IMG/VR virus record: IMGVR_UViG_3300031857_012205
Span: 1-39,321 of that record
Source: a virus
Length of the DNA stretch: 39,321 nucleotides
Direction: 5' to 3' (one strand)
A program made the position numbers and the translations under genes. Shown one piece after another: positions 12,716 to 20,932 of the stretch (positions are counted from its first letter, which is position 1; every line of letters begins with the position of its first letter). A model generated the notes under the pieces. That model saw nothing but the letters and a program-made list of their open reading frames with translations. It was not told the origin of the DNA and ran no database searches.

Positions 12716-13025
12716 GTCTAGGACGTAAATTGTTTTTATCAATTTTATTTTGTAATATTTCGTCTAAACTATGTATTACATGTTCTTCATTTCTCATCGC
12801 AGCATATAAATCTAAAATTCTAATAATAATATCTGCGATTTCTTCTACAACCTTTTCAGAACCTTGGTTTTTTCTGATTGCTTCTAGAACTTCAGTGACT
12901 TCAGAATGCACTAAAGCTAACTTGTTACCAACTTTGTCATATGAATATTCTCCGTCCCAAAACCCTTTCTCCTTAGCAGTTTCGTGCAATACCGCTGACA
13001 ATGCATCAAGTCCATAATCAGTCAT
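12696..13025 (-). CDS. MazG-like nucleotide pyrophosphohydrolase
   Basis: This 109-residue protein has the four-helix all-alpha NTP pyrophosphatase pattern. NKLALVHSEVTEVLEAIRK carries the ExxE pair, VVEEIADIIIRILDLYAAM carries ExxD, and KIDKNNLRPRLHG is a common C-terminal tail. Such enzymes hydrolyse (d)NTPs to monophosphates; phage copies may adjust nucleotide pools, remove modified nucleotides or lower ppGpp effects. I choose the ATG at 13025, within the 3' end of the previous gene. An extension to 13094 adds a basic, unrelated-looking stretch that overlaps that gene. Confidence 0.85.
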   Translation of the reverse strand: MTDYGLDALSAVLHETAKEKGFWDGEYSYDKVGNKLALVHSEVTEVLEAIRKNQGSEKVVEEIADIIIRILDLYAAMRNEEHVIHSLDEILQNKIDKNNLRPRLHGNLF

Positions 13026-13242
13026 TAACGAGTTCATATTCTTGATCATCACCATCTTCACGCAATTTAAATTCAAAAGAAAGTGTTTCATCATTGTATG
13101 TAACAGATAGTTGCTTGTCTTTATTATTTGAAGACATAAACAATTCTGTTGGTATTTCTACTGAGCCCAACTTGGTTAATATTGCTACCAAAATTCTAGA
13201 AGCATTCATTGCTTCAAATATTTCTTCTGGTGTTTGTGTCAC
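13018..13242 (-). CDS. Hypothetical protein, 74 aa
   Basis: A helix (PEEIFEAMNASRILVAILTK) is followed by alternating beta strands (QLSVTYNDETLSFEFKLRE) and an acidic end. Not recognised. The start is GTG with an excellent RBS (AAGGAGATAAA). It overlaps the dnaE stop as GTGA (13239-13242), so it is translationally coupled to the polymerase. Confidence 0.7.
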   Translation of the reverse strand: MTQTPEEIFEAMNASRILVAILTKLGSVEIPTELFMSSNNKDKQLSVTYNDETLSFEFKLREDGDDQEYELVND

Positions 13243-16200
13243 TTTATCTCCTTTATCATTAAAGTGCCGTCATCTAATTTCTTTAGAATAGGCGTACATA
13301 TCATTCCTTCACGCATTTTTGCCAAGGCTATTGGATACATGCTAGAAAACGCAATTGCTCTTGTAAGGTTCTTATCTTTATCAGACATAACTATATGAGC
13401 CATAGTTTTGCCTTGTTTTGTTTTGTAAGGAGTAAAGCTTATCACAATCCTCTGCTCCTCGTCAATATCATATCCACTTGAGTATAAATATTTTATAAAT
13501 ATATCATCAGAATCTTCTTTAATATCATCTACTTTTACATAACGAGATATTCTATTGTCTCCCACCAGAATAAAATACATCTTTCCAGTCTCTATTGGAG
13601 TTTGTTCGTTATGGAAAAGACCAACTGAACCACTCTCGTCTACTAACTCAACTCTTGACCAGCCAGACCCACGCTTAATATTTTTAACCATACCAAACAT
13701 TGGGAATGATCCTAAGTCATCGAACTCTACGATAGGTCTAGCCTGAGCTTTAATTTTAGGATTCATGCCAACATTAAATTGTGGTATGTTCAAAAACTCA
13801 TAATAGTTATTCTCTTCTTTTCCAGTTCTGGGATTATCCTCAAAGGCTGCGCCACCTATAGCATTTAATGCAGCTATAGCCCTAGAGTTTATTCCACTGC
13901 CCTTCTTAGAGGCTTTTGAAATAAAGTCAGCATAATCCTTATAAGGCCTTTGCTCCATAATCTTATTAGCAATGTTATCTGATATAAACTTAACTTCTGC
14001 CAAACCAAATCTAATTGAGTCTTTTTGCAATGAAAAATAAATTTCTGACTCATTGACATGAGGCAACTTTATCTTAAGACCTAATCTTTTTGCCTCAATC
14101 AGATATTCTGTTCTTGCATCTTTGTCGTTTTCGTTTTTAAGGATCGAGAATAAAAATTCAAGAGGATAATGATGCTTAAGCCAAGCGGTATAATAAGAAA
14201 GCATAGAGTAAGCAACAGCATGAGACCTATTGAACGAGTAGCCTGCATGGGCTTCAAAGGTCTTCCAGAGGTGCTCTGCTTCTTCTTTGCTGATATGCTG
14301 TGTAGCGCCCTGAATAAATTTATCTTTAAATGGACTGAGTTCTTTTGCATCCTGCTTCTTTCCAATAACCTTTCTCACCTTGTCTGCTTCAGACCAGGTC
14401 ATTCCCCCTAAGTACACACAGGCCTGCATAACCTGCTCTTGATAGATAATTACACCGTAAGTGTTTTCTGTAAATGGTCTCATTATGGGGTGGATATATT
14501 TAACTGCTTCCTGACCATGTTTTCTTTTTATGTAAGATAGTCCCACTGTGTCCATTGCCCCTGGTCTTACCAAAGCATTGGAAGCTGCGAGGTCTTCAAA
14601 AGTAGAAACCTGCATTCTTATTAGCAAGTTTGTGTATGGTGTCGCTTCAGCCTGAAACACTCCCATGGTATAGCCATCGCTTAAGCTTTTATATATAGCA
14701 GCATCGTCTAATGGTATACTTGACAAGTTAATTTCTTTTCCATATCTTTCTTTTACAGAAGACAGTGTATCTGAAATAACCGAAAGGGTTTTAAGTCCTA
14801 GGGCATCTAATTTAATTAGACCTATATCGGCAACAGTATCCATATCGTATGCAACTACTGGAATTCTTCCAGACACCTTATCTTGTGCATCTTCACGAGA
14901 CTCAATTGGTGCGTAGTTTCTAATATCATCTTTAGCGACAACAACACCAGCAGCATGGACTCCTACGCTTCTAATTTTGCCACGTAGTCTTTCTGCAAGC
15001 CAAGTCACTTCTGGATACTTAGTTCTAAACTCTCTTGTGTTTGGAGACTCTAAATAATCTTCAAATGTGTCAATTGATTTAAGGGCACGGTTTACATCGG
15101 AAAGTGGAACCATGAATACACGTGCTGCATCTCGGACGACTCCCTTATCTTTAAAATAAGTATAAGTAGAAATGGAGGCAACATGTTTGAATTTCTTCTT
15201 CAAGTAGTTCTTGACCTCTTTGCGGCGTCGATCCTCAAAGTCGGTATCGATATCTGGGAAGTCATTTCTCTCTGGATTAATGAATCTGAAAAAGAGTAGA
15301 TCATATTTAATTGGGTCAACATCTGTAATTCCTAATGAGTAGCAAACTAAAGAGCCTGCTGCAGAACCACGACCTGGACCAACCATAATGGAATTTGTTT
15401 TGGCCCAATTAATCATGTCAGCAATAACCAAGAAATATGAAGCAAACTTCTTGTCTTTAATTATTTTCAACTCTTCTTCAACACGCTCAATATAATTAAC
15501 ATCTTGACCTAGCCCTTTTGCCTTTAGCCCCTCGTATGCTAACTCTTTTAATTTCTCATCTGCATTTCTTTTGGGCACAGGCAATAAGTCTAGACCTTTG
15601 TAGAAATCATACTCCTCGACTTTATTGGCAATCTCTAGTGTATTTTGATAAATATCTGTGCGCTGAATTCCTGCTTTACGGAAGTCTTCTGAAATTTCAT
15701 CGTAAGTCTGAATAAAAAGATTATAATCTTGAAATGAAATTCTTCTGTCTGGATACAAGTAATTAAATCTATCTAGCATATCCTTCATGTTGCGAGACAT
15801 TTCAAAGTCAGCTTCTTTATCCATCTTGGGATTTGTAGACAATATGAGCATTGCCTCTTCTAGTACCTTATCTTCCCCTTTTGCAAAATGTGCGTCCCCT
15901 GTTGCCACCGCCTTAATTTTTAATTCATCAGCAAGCTCAAGCAACTTATCATTCACTTCTTTTGGATTATGAGATTGTACTTCAACATAAAAATCTTCGC
16001 CAAAAGTCTGTTTAAAGTCTTTGAGTATAAGTTTGGCTTCTGAGAACTCCTGGCGTTCAATGCACTTACTAACAAGGCCATTAAGGCATCCGCTAAGAAC
16101 AATAATACCTTCTGCATATTCTTTTAAAATCTCCCTGTCAATTCTTGGCTTATGATAAAAACCTTCATTCCAAGCCAGTTCTTGTAGTGCGTTTATATTC

Positions 16201-16505
16201 TCAAGACCCTTTTTATTTTTTGCAAGTAGGATAATGTGGTTGTAAGCCTGAATTGATTTATCAGTCTTTGAAGACCTATCAAATCTGTCTGTCGGAGAAA
16301 TGTATGCCTCTACGCCCAGTATGGGCTTTACATCATTTTCTTTACATGCTATCTGAAATTCTCTATGCGATGCCAATGTGCCATGATCTGTTATTGCAAT
16401 AGAGGACTGACCAGCATCTTTTGCTGCTTTAACAAGATCGGCAGGAGAGTTAAGGCCATCCATTAATGAATAATAGGAATGTACATGTAGATGTACAAAT
16501 GACAT
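13239..16505 (-). CDS. dnaE: DNA polymerase III alpha subunit (DnaE type)
   Basis: This 1088-residue C-family polymerase starts with the PHP domain (FVHLHVHSYYSLMDG, H5, H7, H9; ITDHGTL near 40). It has GPGRGSAAGSLVCYSLGITD at 376-395 and the catalytic palm acid motif PDIDTDF at 417-423 (D420, D422). NRSHAVAY and the tandem HhH region lie toward the C-terminus, and an OB-like part (ELVDESGSVGLFHN) follows. It is slightly shorter than E. coli DnaE (1160), mostly at the C-terminus, so the clamp and tau interactions may differ. A phage copy means leading-strand synthesis does not depend on the host enzyme. The ATG has GGAGAG. Confidence 0.96.
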   Translation of the reverse strand: MSFVHLHVHSYYSLMDGLNSPADLVKAAKDAGQSSIAITDHGTLASHREFQIACKENDVKPILGVEAYISPTDRFDRSSKTDKSIQAYNHIILLAKNKKGLENINALQELAWNEGFYHKPRIDREILKEYAEGIIVLSGCLNGLVSKCIERQEFSEAKLILKDFKQTFGEDFYVEVQSHNPKEVNDKLLELADELKIKAVATGDAHFAKGEDKVLEEAMLILSTNPKMDKEADFEMSRNMKDMLDRFNYLYPDRRISFQDYNLFIQTYDEISEDFRKAGIQRTDIYQNTLEIANKVEEYDFYKGLDLLPVPKRNADEKLKELAYEGLKAKGLGQDVNYIERVEEELKIIKDKKFASYFLVIADMINWAKTNSIMVGPGRGSAAGSLVCYSLGITDVDPIKYDLLFFRFINPERNDFPDIDTDFEDRRRKEVKNYLKKKFKHVASISTYTYFKDKGVVRDAARVFMVPLSDVNRALKSIDTFEDYLESPNTREFRTKYPEVTWLAERLRGKIRSVGVHAAGVVVAKDDIRNYAPIESREDAQDKVSGRIPVVAYDMDTVADIGLIKLDALGLKTLSVISDTLSSVKERYGKEINLSSIPLDDAAIYKSLSDGYTMGVFQAEATPYTNLLIRMQVSTFEDLAASNALVRPGAMDTVGLSYIKRKHGQEAVKYIHPIMRPFTENTYGVIIYQEQVMQACVYLGGMTWSEADKVRKVIGKKQDAKELSPFKDKFIQGATQHISKEEAEHLWKTFEAHAGYSFNRSHAVAYSMLSYYTAWLKHHYPLEFLFSILKNENDKDARTEYLIEAKRLGLKIKLPHVNESEIYFSLQKDSIRFGLAEVKFISDNIANKIMEQRPYKDYADFISKASKKGSGINSRAIAALNAIGGAAFEDNPRTGKEENNYYEFLNIPQFNVGMNPKIKAQARPIVEFDDLGSFPMFGMVKNIKRGSGWSRVELVDESGSVGLFHNEQTPIETGKMYFILVGDNRISRYVKVDDIKEDSDDIFIKYLYSSGYDIDEEQRIVISFTPYKTKQGKTMAHIVMSDKDKNLTRAIAFSSMYPIALAKMREGMICTPILKKLDDGTLMIKEIK

Positions 16506-16525
16506 TAACTCTCCGCCTTTCTAAA

Positions 16526-17194
16526 TTACCAAGTTACATCTGTTGATGTAGACTCTGGCTCCTCGGAACCGCCTTCTCCATTAAAGAAGGATTCTTGATC
16601 TGCATACTTCATATCACGAACTGCAGTTTCTTCTAACTTGTACAGTTCTAGAGAAGAACTGTCAAACTGCTCTTCGTCTTTTGCTAGTGGAATAATTGTA
16701 TAACTTGTATCTGTTTTTGTACCAGTTCTTTTAATTCTCCACATTAGGTTTGTTATAGATCCCATTTCTCCAGCATACTCTATTAATGTCGGAGTGACTG
16801 TTTTTCCACTGGAACCTTGAGACAATATTGCTACGTAAGGGTCATTCTTTCCATCATCAACCAATACATTAATATATAGTCGTGAGCGGCCCTTCCAGCC
16901 TGCCTTATAATCTTTTCTATGTTGTTCGCAGCCCCAGCACTTTCCTTGATCTTCCATTGTACACAAAAGCTTTCTTCTGTAATCTTTTGGATTTGTGTGC
17001 TCTACTGCTATAAAACCTAATCCACACTTATCGTTATATGTTGGTGAATCTGGATCTAACTCTTGAAGAAATCTAATCTTAATGCTTTCTCCGTCTTCAA
17101 GTTTTACCCACCGTGCTTTGCTTCCTTCGCCACTTACTGACTGAGGTTTATCTAATGCTTTGTTTAAGTCTTTTAGACCTTTTACTATACCCAT
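16526..17194 (-). CDS. gp32-like ssDNA-binding protein with zinc site
   Basis: This 222-residue protein has a basic N-terminus and an OB-like core. A zinc site of the T4 gp32 spacing is seen as C78-x7-C86-x2-C89 with H92 (TMEDQGKCWGCEQHRK), close to gp32's C77-x9-C87-x2-C90. The C-terminus is acidic (GEGGSEEPESTSTDVTW), as in proteins that recruit replication partners. It sits between primase and dnaE, so it is likely the SSB of the replisome, whereas the bacterial-type SSB sits with recA. Remote homology to gp32 is inferred from layout only. Confidence 0.7.
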   Translation of the reverse strand: MGIVKGLKDLNKALDKPQSVSGEGSKARWVKLEDGESIKIRFLQELDPDSPTYNDKCGLGFIAVEHTNPKDYRRKLLCTMEDQGKCWGCEQHRKDYKAGWKGRSRLYINVLVDDGKNDPYVAILSQGSSGKTVTPTLIEYAGEMGSITNLMWRIKRTGTKTDTSYTIIPLAKDEEQFDSSSLELYKLEETAVRDMKYADQESFFNGEGGSEEPESTSTDVTW

Positions 17195-17216
17195 TTTATA
17201 TCTCCTTAATATATTT

Positions 17217-17233
17217 GACGGTATATATCCGTC
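17217..17233. repeat. Small inverted repeat downstream of promoter at 17243-17251
   Basis: GACGG and CCGTC flank a 7-base TATATAT centre. It lies just downstream of the predicted start of the gp32-like transcript and upstream of its AAGGAG RBS. It is a possible operator or leader hairpin. Only five pairs, so it is suggestive. Confidence 0.35.
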
Positions 17234-17242
17234 TGTATTTCC

Positions 17243-17251
17243 ATTATATCA
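17243..17251 (-). promoter_or_regulatory. Extended -10 promoter TGA-TATAAT in front of gp32-like/dnaE genes
   Basis: The TGA stop codon of the primase (17249-17251) doubles as the TGn extension and is followed directly by TATAAT (17243-17248). No strong -35 is present. The expected start near 17236 gives a 42-base leader. Confidence 0.5.
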
Positions 17252-18247
17252 TGGGTTCCAAGATCGATATTCGAAATCGGAAACTGCGTTATCTATACAT
17301 GCCTTTATGTCTTTATCAGACATATCACCTGCATCCTTTGCACCATCAGGATATATCTTACCATATGAATAAGATCCCCACAAGATGTTTTTGTTTTTTA
17401 ATTTAGAGGCAATTGACATACCTAATTCTCTTCCAGCTATATCTGCATCTGTCATTAATATAATTGTATTAAAGTATCTATTAAGTAATTTAATATTATC
17501 ATGAGATATGTGTCCTCCAAGTGTGGCTACAACATTTGGAAATCCCGCCTGATGTATTTTAATTGCGTCAAATGTAGATTCGACAATAATTACTTTTTCT
17601 CCTACACGCTTTGCTCTATGAATATTAAACATAGTCTTGCTTCTTGGCAAATTATTACTATTCTTAAATCTTTTTTCTGATATTGATCTACCAACTAAGC
17701 CAACTGGAATACCGTCTGGACTATGAACTGGGACAGTAACCATTCCCAAATTAGAAGAATAGCCTAGTTTAAAATAATGCATCGAATCCACCATAATACC
17801 TCTATGCTCAAGATACTCTTGTGCATGTTTATTCTTTCCAAGGTTTTCATATAACTCATCTAATGTTTGCTGTGAAAACTCAACAAAGTCTGGCTTGTCT
17901 TCAAACATTGATTTTAGTTCATCATCAAAATTTTCTACAGACTCAATCTGTTTAGATTCAATATATCTAAGCGACTCGTAATCATTTTTATCTAAATATT
18001 TTTTAACCAAGTCTGTTATCGTTCCAGATTCTCCGCAGGATGGGTTGAAACAAATATAGGCGCCTTTTGTTCTGCTTACACTAAAGCTTGGTGTATGTCT
18101 ATTGGAATGAAATGGACAATATGCCAGAAAGTCATTTCCAGTCTCTCCGACAATCTCTACGCCTAAGCTTTTAATTACTGACTTTATATGGGCTGGCGTG
18201 TATTCCGTTTGACTAACTTGTTTTGAGTTATACCCTCTAATTGCCAT
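17249..18247 (-). CDS. DnaG-type primase
   Basis: This 332-residue protein has a CHC2 zinc finger: AYCPFHSNRHTPSFSV (C44, H47) and ICFNPSCG (C66, C71). A TOPRIM domain follows: VIIVESTFDAIK (E223), VVATLGGH and LMTDADIAGRE (D267, D269). It lacks the C-terminal helicase-binding domain of DnaG, as is usual in phage. It makes primers with the DnaB-type helicase encoded upstream. I prefer the ATG at 18247 (GAGG 5 bases upstream). A frame from 18298 is possible but would overlap the preceding gene even further. Confidence 0.9.
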   Translation of the reverse strand: MAIRGYNSKQVSQTEYTPAHIKSVIKSLGVEIVGETGNDFLAYCPFHSNRHTPSFSVSRTKGAYICFNPSCGESGTITDLVKKYLDKNDYESLRYIESKQIESVENFDDELKSMFEDKPDFVEFSQQTLDELYENLGKNKHAQEYLEHRGIMVDSMHYFKLGYSSNLGMVTVPVHSPDGIPVGLVGRSISEKRFKNSNNLPRSKTMFNIHRAKRVGEKVIIVESTFDAIKIHQAGFPNVVATLGGHISHDNIKLLNRYFNTIILMTDADIAGRELGMSIASKLKNKNILWGSYSYGKIYPDGAKDAGDMSDKDIKACIDNAVSDFEYRSWNP

Positions 18248-18474
18248 GCCTTCCTCTTTCCCACATAAACTCCATGGATAGTCATTAAAAACTTCCATGT
18301 TTCACCCGTGAATTCTACCGAAAAGGCTGGGTCTATGTCAAGCATTCTAATGTACCCAGAGTCACGCATCTGCCCAGTCAATAAATTTTCATATTGATTT
18401 TTAATCCTAATAATGTCGGAGTCATCTAAAAACTCTACACTAATTTGAAATCTTTTTATTTTCTTGTGAGTCAT
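18184..18474 (-). CDS. Hypothetical protein, 96 aa, in helicase-primase overlap
   Basis: The frame has a plausible alpha-beta composition (IKRFQISVEFLDDSDIIRIK, MLDIDPAFSVEFTGETW). It overlaps the helicase 3' end by 35 bases and the primase start by 64 bases in a different frame. The last part (NKLVKRNTRQPI) may be present only because the frame stays open over the primase start. No family is recognised. Confidence 0.6.
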   Translation of the reverse strand: MTHKKIKRFQISVEFLDDSDIIRIKNQYENLLTGQMRDSGYIRMLDIDPAFSVEFTGETWKFLMTIHGVYVGKRKAWQLEGITQNKLVKRNTRQPI

Positions 18475-19705
18475 TGTTTAATTCTGGTAAATTTTCATAA
18501 ATAGGAGTAATAACACCACGATTAATATCCCAGTCTAAAAAGAACCTAAAGTCTTGACCATGTCTATTCTTTCTAGATACAACCTCAATCATGTCGGTAT
18601 TTGCATGCTTATGAATAGCTATAGCCATATCAGCATCGTATTCAATAGCCTTGGACCAAGCGACTTGGCTCATCATAGGTGGCTCATCCTGATCTGATAT
18701 ATCATCAGCAGTTGCAGCAGTAATATCTATAATAGGAATATTATTTGTTACTGCAAGAAGTTTAAAATCTCTAGAAATATTTCGATTTCTTTCAACTTCA
18801 GAATTACTTCGCTTGTTATCATTAAATAATTGATGGTAATCCAAAATAACTAAATCTGGTTTGTGCTGATCAATCTTTCCTTGAATTGTTGAAGGTGTGA
18901 CTTCTGCTGTGCCCTCATTAGAAACAAGAATAAAGCTGTTCTTTCCCTCCGTCTTTTTTTGCCCCCATGATCTGAAATCATCTAAGTTAATATCTCCTTT
19001 TGATAAATCACTGGCACGGAATAATCCCGAACCAAGCATTGTGTAAATACGGTCACGCATATTCTCTGGAGCCATCTCCAAGGAAACAATCATTGGTTTA
19101 AAGCCCTGCTCCCAGGCCTTGCATGCCAAATAGGAGGTAAACCATGTCTTTCCTCTTCCTGGCCATCCTATGGCTACTATAAGGTGTCCTGGAGCCATTC
19201 CTGTGGGATAGGCCTTGTCTATTGCATCGAAGCCAGTAAGTATTCCTGGGCTTCCACCCATTGCAGTAGATCTGTCTTTAACTGACTGATAGTGTCTTTC
19301 AGCAGACTCAATATCTGTAATATCAACATCTCTAACATTATTTGTATATCTACTAAGCGTTGCTAGCTGGCCCTGCATGACACCAAGCACTCTTGATGCT
19401 GCATCTTCTTTTAATGATGAGCCAGCCTGAAGCATGATTGTTTTTAGCCTAGCAGAAACAAATTCGTTTTTTAGCTTGTCTAGGTAGTATCCAGTTTCTG
19501 CTTTAGTTTGAACTGGTTCAAAATCCTTAAATTTATCCTGCAGGATCCCAACCTCTGGAACTGCTCTAAACTTATAATAATATGATTTTAAGCCCTCCCA
19601 AATATCTTTATGTGAGGTAAATAAGTCATCAGCATTGTCGGCAAGAAGGGTGCTTATATCTTTATTCTTACATACCGCAGAAATTAATTCAGCTTCTGTG
19701 TTCAC
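18440..19705 (-). CDS. dnaB: DnaB-type replicative helicase
   Basis: This 421-residue protein has a short N-terminal helical domain and a RecA-like motor. Walker A is GWPGRGKT at 180-187, followed by FKPMIVSLEMAPENM; Walker B is LVILDYHQLF. A later SQVAWSKAIEYDADMAIAI and VSRKNRHGQDFRFFLDWD close the motor. The N-terminal domain is shorter than in bacterial DnaB. The start is GTG, overlapping the upstream stop as GTGA (19702-19705), with GAAGAAGAG upstream. Helicase, primase, SSB and polymerase are in one transcription direction. Confidence 0.93.
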   Translation of the reverse strand: MNTEAELISAVCKNKDISTLLADNADDLFTSHKDIWEGLKSYYYKFRAVPEVGILQDKFKDFEPVQTKAETGYYLDKLKNEFVSARLKTIMLQAGSSLKEDAASRVLGVMQGQLATLSRYTNNVRDVDITDIESAERHYQSVKDRSTAMGGSPGILTGFDAIDKAYPTGMAPGHLIVAIGWPGRGKTWFTSYLACKAWEQGFKPMIVSLEMAPENMRDRIYTMLGSGLFRASDLSKGDINLDDFRSWGQKKTEGKNSFILVSNEGTAEVTPSTIQGKIDQHKPDLVILDYHQLFNDNKRSNSEVERNRNISRDFKLLAVTNNIPIIDITAATADDISDQDEPPMMSQVAWSKAIEYDADMAIAIHKHANTDMIEVVSRKNRHGQDFRFFLDWDINRGVITPIYENLPELNNDSQENKKISN

Positions 19706-20016
19706 TCTTCTTCAACCAGCTTTCTAGTCTGTTCTAATAAACGAGCCCGATTGGCCACATCTTTATTTATCTGAATCATCATGTCTTCTAGCCTATCAAA
19801 ATTATTATAAAAAAAGTTTAATGGGTGTCCAGGCTTGCCTGTACGAAAATAATAATTAAGTACGTCTTTCGCCTGATCAAAACCTATGCTGTCTAGTACA
19901 TCTTGCATAGCCCACTTTTCTTTATATTTATTTAGTCTAGGTTTCTTGCCATACTTTTGCTCATAAAGTGCAGAGTAGATAGTAAGCAGTATGTATGGTT
20001 CTTTACTTGTTGCCAT
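19702..20016 (-). CDS. Possible helicase-loader-like protein, 104 aa
   Basis: A basic, helical protein (YGKKPRLNKYKEKWAMQDVLDS, then LNFFYNNFDRLEDMMIQINKD). It lies immediately upstream of the helicase gene and overlaps it by four bases. Position and size are those of a loader or replisome accessory, but no diagnostic motif is visible, so this is a context guess only. Confidence 0.65.
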   Translation of the reverse strand: MATSKEPYILLTIYSALYEQKYGKKPRLNKYKEKWAMQDVLDSIGFDQAKDVLNYYFRTGKPGHPLNFFYNNFDRLEDMMIQINKDVANRARLLEQTRKLVEEE

Positions 20017-20212
20017 TTAGCTCTTCTTCAACTTCTTGAGTTTTTGCAATTAGTTTGCTTTCTACGAACTTATAAACTCTTTCTGTGGCAGCATCAACTG
20101 TTTCATTGTCTCTGACAAAATCATCAACGCCAATTCCAATTTTTATACTTTCAAAGTTTCCTAAGTTTCTAGTAAATGAAAGATCTACACGAACTTGAGT
20201 TCTATCTGACAT
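20003..20212 (-). CDS. Hypothetical protein, 69 aa
   Basis: Two amphipathic beta strands (VRVDLSFTRNLGNFESIKIGIG) are followed by an acidic and helical end (VDAATERVYKFVESKLIAKT). Not recognised. It starts one base after the 35-aa gene ends (TAATG) and ends 14 bases inside the next gene. Confidence 0.7.
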   Translation of the reverse strand: MSDRTQVRVDLSFTRNLGNFESIKIGIGVDDFVRDNETVDAATERVYKFVESKLIAKTQEVEEELNGNK

Positions 20213-20319
20213 TAATGTTCCGCCTTTCTATGCCTATTTAATGTGTCGTGGCCAAATATGCCCCAACGCAATTCTATCTCTTTACCACATGTATCACAAA
20301 CAACAAACCGTCCAGACAC
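20212..20319 (-). CDS. Putative 35-aa zinc microprotein
   Basis: Translation from GTG at 20319 gives a product with C8-x2-C11 (VVCDTC), H24, H30 and H35. The frame starts exactly on the last base of the upstream stop (TAG|TG) and its TAA shares a base with the next ATG. Both junctions are single-base overlaps, which chance would rarely produce. An earlier in-frame ATG at 20334 lies inside the upstream gene. Probably a C2H2-like zinc-binding peptide; function unknown. Confidence 0.6.
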   Translation of the reverse strand: MSGRFVVCDTCGKEIELRWGIFGHDTLNRHRKAEH

Positions 20320-20834
20320 TACTCCGCCTTCCATACTGGTACAAATCCAGAATCAGTCTTAGTATACAATATAATGTTGTTTTTGAGAAGTGCCCTCAAC
20401 TCATTTTTTGACGGCATGTTCTTAGAGTAACCAGATTCTAAAATAAATTCATGTATGTCCATTATGTCTGATTCGCTATACATAAACTTATACCAATCAC
20501 TCTCTGGATTACCAATAGGATATACCTTTTGAGGATACCGTATCTTTCCCTCTAAAATATAATCTTCAATTGTAATCTTATGTTTATTTAGTATTTGTGC
20601 TACCTGTTTTGTTGAATACGCATTTTCCATATTTTTTATAACTTGAGAATATGAATACAGCACACGCTTTTTATCTGGATAGCACCATGCTACGAGTTCA
20701 TCCTTTGCTCTTGAAGAACTTAATACTTTATGTATTTTGTTATTTAAGAAGAAATAGCTAAATCTTTTAGCTTGTTTTTTTCTGCCTGTTCCAGCCATCG
20801 CCCTAAAGAACTCGTATCCTTGTTTATCATCCAT
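20319..20834 (-). CDS. HTH/MerR-like DNA-binding protein, 171 aa
   Basis: The central YSTKQVAQILNKHKITIEDY and ILEGKIRYPQKVYPIG look like a winged-helix of the MerR/excisionase type. A basic arm (GRKKQAKRF) precedes it, and a C-terminal helical section follows. The family occurs in actinophages. The start is uncertain: ATG at 20834 is used, an earlier ATG at 20855 is possible. The N-terminal part overlaps the 62-aa zinc gene by about 90 bases. Confidence 0.75.
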   Translation of the reverse strand: MDDKQGYEFFRAMAGTGRKKQAKRFSYFFLNNKIHKVLSSSRAKDELVAWCYPDKKRVLYSYSQVIKNMENAYSTKQVAQILNKHKITIEDYILEGKIRYPQKVYPIGNPESDWYKFMYSESDIMDIHEFILESGYSKNMPSKNELRALLKNNIILYTKTDSGFVPVWKAE

Positions 20835-20932
20835 CGTTTTCCACACATTATGCAAAACAATTCTACATGGAGTTTTTGAGAAAACACTCTGTCCACAAAA
20901 ACTCTACCTCTACACTTACTGCATTTCATCAT
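20744..20932 (-). CDS. Zinc-ribbon protein, 62 aa
   Basis: Two Cys pairs, C4-x2-C7 and C27-x2-C30 (KCSKC, FCIMC), make a classical zinc ribbon. A basic C-terminal helix follows. The start overlaps the metallophosphoesterase stop (ATGA). The 3' third overlaps the HTH gene in a different frame, so the C-terminus is less certain than the ribbon. Confidence 0.65.
   Translation of the reverse strand: MMKCSKCRGRVFVDRVFSQKLHVELFCIMCGKRWMINKDTSSLGRWLEQAEKNKLKDLAISS

Noticed and set aside
11399-12728. Several plus-strand open frames opposite recA and neighbours
   Set aside because: They lie on the strand opposite to strongly supported genes, lack RBS and family features, and no other plus-strand gene exists in the window.
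12696-13025. MazG as part of a 2-aminoadenine (Z-genome) pathway
   Set aside because: No PurZ or DatZ homologue is in the window, and the MazG-like family is broad; the link cannot be supported here.
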